Below are positions 8,581-10,971 of a stretch of 10,971 bases of DNA, one piece after another; the first letter of the stretch is position 1; every line of letters begins with the position of its first letter. Below the pieces are notes generated by a model. The model was not told the DNA's origin. It did no database searches and was given only the letters and a program-made list of their open reading frames with translations. The stretch is from Elusimicrobia bacterium RIFCSPLOWO2_01_FULL_59_12 (GTDB taxonomy: Bacteria; Elusimicrobiota; Elusimicrobia; 2-01-FULL-59-12): positions 1 to 10,971 of the forward strand of contig MGUR01000011.1 of the NCBI GenBank assembly GCA_001800075.1, given 5' to 3'. The translations under genes and the position numbers were made by a program.

Positions 8581-8620
8581 GCCCGCCACACTTCTGGCGG
8601 GCGGCTCGCTATAGCGAGCC
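8581..8620. repeat. Two abutting perfect hairpins
   Basis: Positions 8581-8602 are GCCCGCCA, a 6-nt loop and TGGCGGGC (8-bp perfect stem). Positions 8603-8620 are the perfect 18-nt palindrome GGCTCGCTATAGCGAGCC. They touch without a gap and together sit exactly between the AAAGCC and TCCGG segments of the riboswitch-like element, where the known aptamer has nothing. REP-like extragenic repeats or an inserted structural domain are both possible. Confidence 0.6.
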
Positions 8621-8626
8621 GGCTTT

Positions 8627-8668
8627 GCGTCGCCAGCTTACGCTCACGCCACTACATCCTGGCGCGTC
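8627..8668 (-). repeat. Small inverted-repeat insert with duplicated GACGC in the aptamer
   Basis: Reading the minus strand, GACGC (8668-8664) is followed by a 32-nt block starting GCCAGGATG and ending AAGCTGGC (8663-8632), then a second GACGC (8631-8627) that leads into AAAGCC. The block has terminal inverted repeats GCCAG/CTGGC and is bounded by an exact 5-bp direct repeat, as expected for a target-site duplication. Removing one GACGC plus the block restores the canonical GGGGGACGCAAAGCC. It may be a miniature mobile or REP-like element, or a built-in extension of the aptamer helix. Confidence 0.5.
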
Positions 8669-8743
8669 CCCCGGGGATTCTTTTAACCGGGGGAGACTTT
8701 GCCTTTGTCGTCGTCACCAACTTCAAAGACCCAACTTCAAATT

Positions 8744-8787
8744 GAACCGGCAAACCGAGCTCGTGTTAAACGAGGGGCGGCCGGTTC
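8744..8787. other. Long hairpin in the minus-strand leader upstream of the aptamer
   Basis: GAACCGG (8744-8750) pairs with CCGGTTC (8781-8787), with an inner stem CTCGT (8760-8764) and ACGAG (8770-8774) around a 5-nt loop. It lies in the predicted 5' leader, between promoter and aptamer. It may protect or pause the leader RNA; no known RNA family is recognised. Confidence 0.4.
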
Positions 8788-8878
8788 TAAATTTCAGACG
8801 GAAAACAACCAAATTCAAAGAGCGCGCGCTTTCTACAGGGGGAGCGACACACCACAGCCGCTCGCCTGCCTCGTGGCG

Positions 8879-8907
8879 AGTCTAGCCTGGGATCAACCAG
8901 GTGTCAA
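8879..8907 (-). promoter_or_regulatory. Sigma70-like promoter of the minus-strand operon
   Basis: The minus strand has a perfect -35 TTGACA (8907-8902), a 17-bp spacer and a -10 TAGACT (8884-8879, 4 of 6 to TATAAT). Transcription would begin near 8872 and give a leader of about 345 nt ahead of the ATG at 8527, covering the whole riboswitch-like element. The orientation, ideal spacing and downstream genes agree; no alternative leftward promoter of similar quality was seen nearby. Confidence 0.6.
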
Positions 8908-8917
8908 GGATTAATCC
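8886..8917. promoter_or_regulatory. Candidate operators in and beside the minus-strand promoter
   Basis: The inverted repeat CCTGG-GATCAA-CCAGG (8886-8901) fills the promoter spacer almost exactly, and the perfect palindrome GGATTAATCC (8908-8917) abuts the -35 box on its upstream side. Both are sized for dimeric DNA-binding proteins; a protein on the spacer repeat would compete with RNA polymerase. No specific regulator can be named. Confidence 0.35.
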
Positions 8918-9200
8918 CCTCTGTAAATGAATGTGAATCTTTGAGACGGGGGGATGGGGGTCAACCCGCCCATCTCTGAGTCCTGAGTTAATCCCGACAA
9001 CTTAAAACTCAGAATTCAGGAATAAGCGGCCCTAGGATGACACGGATTGGCGATTCGCCTCCCTATGTATAGGAGAGAAGAGTCCCTTGACCACGCAGTA
9101 TTCGGCATGAAGGAAAACAGTTTTGTAAAATCAACATGTGTGATCGATCATTTCGTCATTTCCACGGCAGATCTCGCGCGTAAGAAGGTTTTCACCTGAC
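8908..9200. other. Divergent intergenic region without a convincing gene
   Basis: This stretch separates the leftward promoter from the radical SAM gene. It holds several inverted repeats: GATGGG/CCCATC (8953-8974 area), CTGAGTT (8983-8989) with AACTCAG (9006-9012) nested in TCCTGA/TCAGGA, GGCG-ATT-CGCC (9049-9059), and CCTAT-GT-ATAGG (9062-9073). A TAAAAT box at 9126-9131 could be a -10 for the rightward operon but lacks a good -35. A short reading frame (9065-9199) is noted separately. No tRNA or known riboswitch is seen on the plus strand. Confidence 0.5.
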
Positions 9201-10703
9201 ATGCAGGTCACTCTGATCAACCCGCATACGCTGATCCAGCCCAGCGACCCTTTGACCACCGGCATCTGCTATTTTCCGGTCACGCTGGCCTATCTCGCGG
9301 CCAGCCTGCGCGAGCAGGGACACCTTGTTCACGTCATTGACGCGTTCGGCGAAGCTTCGACCACGGTGCGCCGGTGGCGAAACTGGTGGATGCAGGGACT
9401 GCCTCTCGAAACCCTCTTGGGGCGCCTCGCCCAGGACGGGGGGGACGCGGAGGCTCCGATTTTCATTTACGCCGGCAACCTGGTATCGCACGAAGCGACG
9501 ATTCAAATCCTGAAGGCCGTTTCCCAGCGCTTCTCCCGGAGACCGCGCATTGTGGTGGAAAACACGCAGGCGGTGACGGCTTACGCATTAAAGAAAGCGC
9601 TCCCTGATTTTTTTTCGGCGGGAGCCGACTATGTTCTCACGGGAGAGTGCGAACAGCGCGGCCCGCGCCTGCTGAGCGCCCTCTCCAGCAAGGAGGAATT
9701 GAAAACTCTGGATGGAGTCTACTGGCGGGAAAACGGCGCGGTTCACGGCGCCGATCCCGCCGGGTTTATTCAGGACCTGGATTCCCTGGCGTTTCCCGCA
9801 TGGGATTTGTTTCCGCTGGCCGGTTACTGGCGGCTGCATTATGCTCACGGCCCGGTGACGGCGAAGCGCTGGCTTCCCCTCTTGACGTCTCGAGGGTGCC
9901 CCTATCCCTGCCGCTTCTGCGTGGTGCCGGAAACCAACCGGATGAAATGGCGCGCGCGATCCGCGAAGAATGTCGCCAGCGAAATGGCCTTCTGGGGAGA
10001 GCGTCTGGGCATTCGCGAATTTCACATAGAAGATCTGAACCCGACCGTTGACGAGGAGCGCGTGCGGCAGCTTTCGCAGGAGATTGAGTCCGCCGGTTTG
10101 AAGCTGACATGGAAAATCGTCGCGGGGACCAAGCTCGACATCCTGAAAGAGCCGGACACGCTTCACCGCATGGCGCGCGCGGGATGCCGATACATCTCGA
10201 TGTCTCCGGAATCGGGGTCTCCCGAGATACTGAAGCGCATGGGCAAGCCCTTCCGCTACGACGCAGCGATCGAGCTGACCCGGCAGATGCACCGGGAAGG
10301 TATTCGATCGCAGGCGTGTTTTGTGGTGGGGTATCCGGAAGAATCGGACGCCGATCGCGCGCTGACCCGCCGCTACATCCGCCGCCTGGCCCAGGCGGGC
10401 CTGGATGAGGTGGCGCTCTTCATCTGCACGCCGGTCCCGGGCTCATCCATTTTTGGAAGCGAACAGGGCTATCAAAGCCTTTCCGAACTCAGCTTCTCTC
10501 CCGTCTGGCGTAAAACCTACCGTTTGTTAAGCCGCTACCGGAGAGGAACTTACCTTCGATTTCTCCTTTGGAAACTGCTGTACCACCCGGTGAAGCTTCT
10601 TGCCCAGCCGTTCCATTTCCTGTCCCGCCGCTTTCAGACCAAAATGGAGATGACCCCCTACCGCGCTCTTTCCGTGATGTTCTGGCGATGGATGCACCCG
10701 TGA
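9201..10703 (+). CDS. B12-binding-domain radical SAM protein, 500 aa
   Basis: Residues 1-165 look like the N-terminal cobalamin-binding (Rossmann-like) domain of this family: the start MQVTLINPHTLIQPSDP, the helix PVTLAYLAASLREQGH, then HVIDAFGEA, and ADYVLTGECEQ near residue 145. The radical SAM core follows with C233-P-Y-P-C237-R-F-C240, the CxxxCxxC motif that binds the 4Fe-4S cluster and S-adenosylmethionine. Further core signs are IEDLNPTVDEERV, SPESGSPEILKRMGK and the SQACFVVGYPEES strand. Residues about 430-500 are a basic and aromatic C-terminal extension. Family members (BchE/methylase type) perform methylations or other radical rearrangements; the substrate cannot be read here. ATG 9201 is the first start after an in-frame stop at 9141-9143; an AAGAAGG lies 12 nt upstream, a loose Shine-Dalgarno. 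The 3' end overlaps the next gene. Confidence 0.9.
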   Translation: MQVTLINPHTLIQPSDPLTTGICYFPVTLAYLAASLREQGHLVHVIDAFGEASTTVRRWRNWWMQGLPLETLLGRLAQDGGDAEAPIFIYAGNLVSHEATIQILKAVSQRFSRRPRIVVENTQAVTAYALKKALPDFFSAGADYVLTGECEQRGPRLLSALSSKEELKTLDGVYWRENGAVHGADPAGFIQDLDSLAFPAWDLFPLAGYWRLHYAHGPVTAKRWLPLLTSRGCPYPCRFCVVPETNRMKWRARSAKNVASEMAFWGERLGIREFHIEDLNPTVDEERVRQLSQEIESAGLKLTWKIVAGTKLDILKEPDTLHRMARAGCRYISMSPESGSPEILKRMGKPFRYDAAIELTRQMHREGIRSQACFVVGYPEESDADRALTRRYIRRLAQAGLDEVALFICTPVPGSSIFGSEQGYQSLSELSFSPVWRKTYRLLSRYRRGTYLRFLLWKLLYHPVKLLAQPFHFLSRRFQTKMEMTPYRALSVMFWRWMHP

Positions 10704-10971
10704 CGTTTCCCTGGGTTTCCTGCGAAACCGTTCGCTGCAACCTTTGCGGCGCGGATGAACCCGACGTGCTGCTGGACGCCACCGGCTCCCCCCAACGCTC
10801 GCAGCGGGATTTGCAGTACGCCGCCTCGGGGGATACCCCTCTTCAGGACAGGCTCGTGCGCTGCCGCCGCTGCGGGCTGGTGTATGTGTCCCCCCGGCCC
10901 CAGCGGCAGGCGATCGAGCACGCCTACGCGGAAGTGGACAATTCCCTCTATCTGGAACAGGGAAGCGAGAG
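10688..10971 (+). CDS. N-terminal part of a probable zinc-site class I SAM methyltransferase, truncated by window
   Basis: Ninety-four codons are visible. Two CxxC pairs, C17-N-L-C20 and C59-R-R-C62, flank a variable segment and the second runs into GLVYVSPRP. This is the usual N-terminal zinc-binding region of a group of class I SAM-dependent methyltransferases often found in sugar, polyketide or lipid modification operons. The SAM-binding motif itself would lie beyond the edge, so the enzymatic call rests on this N-terminal pattern only. ATG 10688 overlaps the radical SAM gene by 16 nt; a GTG at 10700 would give a GTGA overlap and the cysteines are kept either way. The overlap suggests co-translation with the radical SAM gene. 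Confidence 0.7.
   Translation, partial: MDAPVTFPWVSCETVRCNLCGADEPDVLLDATGSPQRSQRDLQYAASGDTPLQDRLVRCRRCGLVYVSPRPQRQAIEHAYAEVDNSLYLEQGSE

Larger units (their letters stand above)
8531..8718 (-). promoter_or_regulatory. GEMM / cyclic-di-GMP-I riboswitch-like aptamer, interrupted by extra hairpins
   Basis: On the minus strand the conserved GEMM segments occur in order: ACAAAGGCAAA (from about 8708), a GC-rich hairpin CCCCCGG/CCGGGGG (8690-8668), GGGGGACGC (8672-8664), AAAGCC (8626-8621), TCCGGTCC (8580-8573), a CGGCA-GGA-TGCCG hairpin (8566-8554), and ATAGCGGGGTTACCGAA ending near 8532. The known Vibrio Vc2 aptamer has GGGCAAACC, GGGACGCAAAGCC, TCCGGCC and TAGCGGGGTTACCG in the same order. The G corresponding to ligand-contacting G20 is kept, which favours cyclic di-GMP over the A20 cGAMP variant. 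Departures: the P2 loop is not a clear GNRA tetraloop, and extra sequence lies at 8632-8663 and 8581-8620. The start codon follows at once, so control would be translational, with the ribosome site inside the 3' stem. Whether the interrupted aptamer still binds ligand is unknown. Confidence 0.65.

Noticed and set aside
8742..8795. A plus-strand GGCAAACC ... GGGGCGG ... TTCTAA resembling a second GEMM aptamer
   Set aside because: The essential GACGCAAAGCC and GGGTTACCG-type segments are missing and the matches are explained by the GAACCGG/CCGGTTC hairpin.
8625..8914. Plus-strand frames of 71-86 codons across the leader
   Set aside because: They overlap the structured leader and its promoter, have no Shine-Dalgarno and show low-complexity basic translations.
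9087..9131. TTGACC at 9087 and TAAAAT at 9126 as a rightward promoter
   Set aside because: The two boxes are about 33 bp apart and neither has a partner at 16-18 bp, so no promoter is called for the radical SAM gene.
9588..10292. A 234-codon minus-strand frame opposite the radical SAM gene
   Set aside because: It is antisense to well-conserved motifs including the CxxxCxxC region and has an Arg/His-rich composition typical of a shadow frame.

Overview
The window is a GC-rich bacterial segment with two divergently transcribed gene groups either side of a structured, largely non-coding centre (about 8528-9200). There is no rRNA, tRNA, CRISPR array or recognisable transposase. A very large secreted repeat protein, small exported proteins of no obvious family and a B12-type radical SAM enzyme would fit a poorly cultured Gram-negative lineage (Elusimicrobiota, Omnitrophota or Planctomycetota-like). 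That placement is an impression, not a demonstrated assignment.

Minus strand, left three quarters. A sigma70-like promoter (TTGACA-17-TAGACT, 8879-8907) reads leftward into a leader of about 345 nt. The last part of this leader (about 8531-8718) matches the GEMM/cyclic-di-GMP-I riboswitch in its key segments: GGCAAA, GGGGGACGC, AAAGCC, and a 3' end of ATAGCGGGGTTACCGAA. The aptamer is broken up by two extra hairpin blocks, one of which is flanked by a duplicated GACGC. Only four bases after the aptamer comes a gene for an unrecognised 177-aa exported or membrane protein (7994-8527). Then follow a 190-aa exported HEAT-repeat protein (7288-7860) and, overlapping it by ATGA, a giant gene (7291 to beyond the left edge). 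The giant gene is open for all 2,430 codons visible. It encodes a signal peptide, about 900 residues of WDG-type propeller-like repeats, and then about twelve Ig-like repeats of 110-155 residues. The simplest model is a surface or matrix adhesin whose operon is controlled by cyclic di-GMP.

Plus strand, right end. A 500-aa protein (9201-10703) has an N-terminal cobalamin-binding-like domain and a radical SAM core with C233-x3-C237-x2-C240. The next gene (from 10688, cut by the right edge) begins with two CxxC pairs typical of the N-terminal zinc site of class I SAM-dependent methyltransferases. The two overlap and are probably co-transcribed in a biosynthetic operon extending to the right.

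The most interesting item is the interrupted riboswitch at the head of the giant-protein operon. All family calls are from reading motifs by eye; no search or folding was run.
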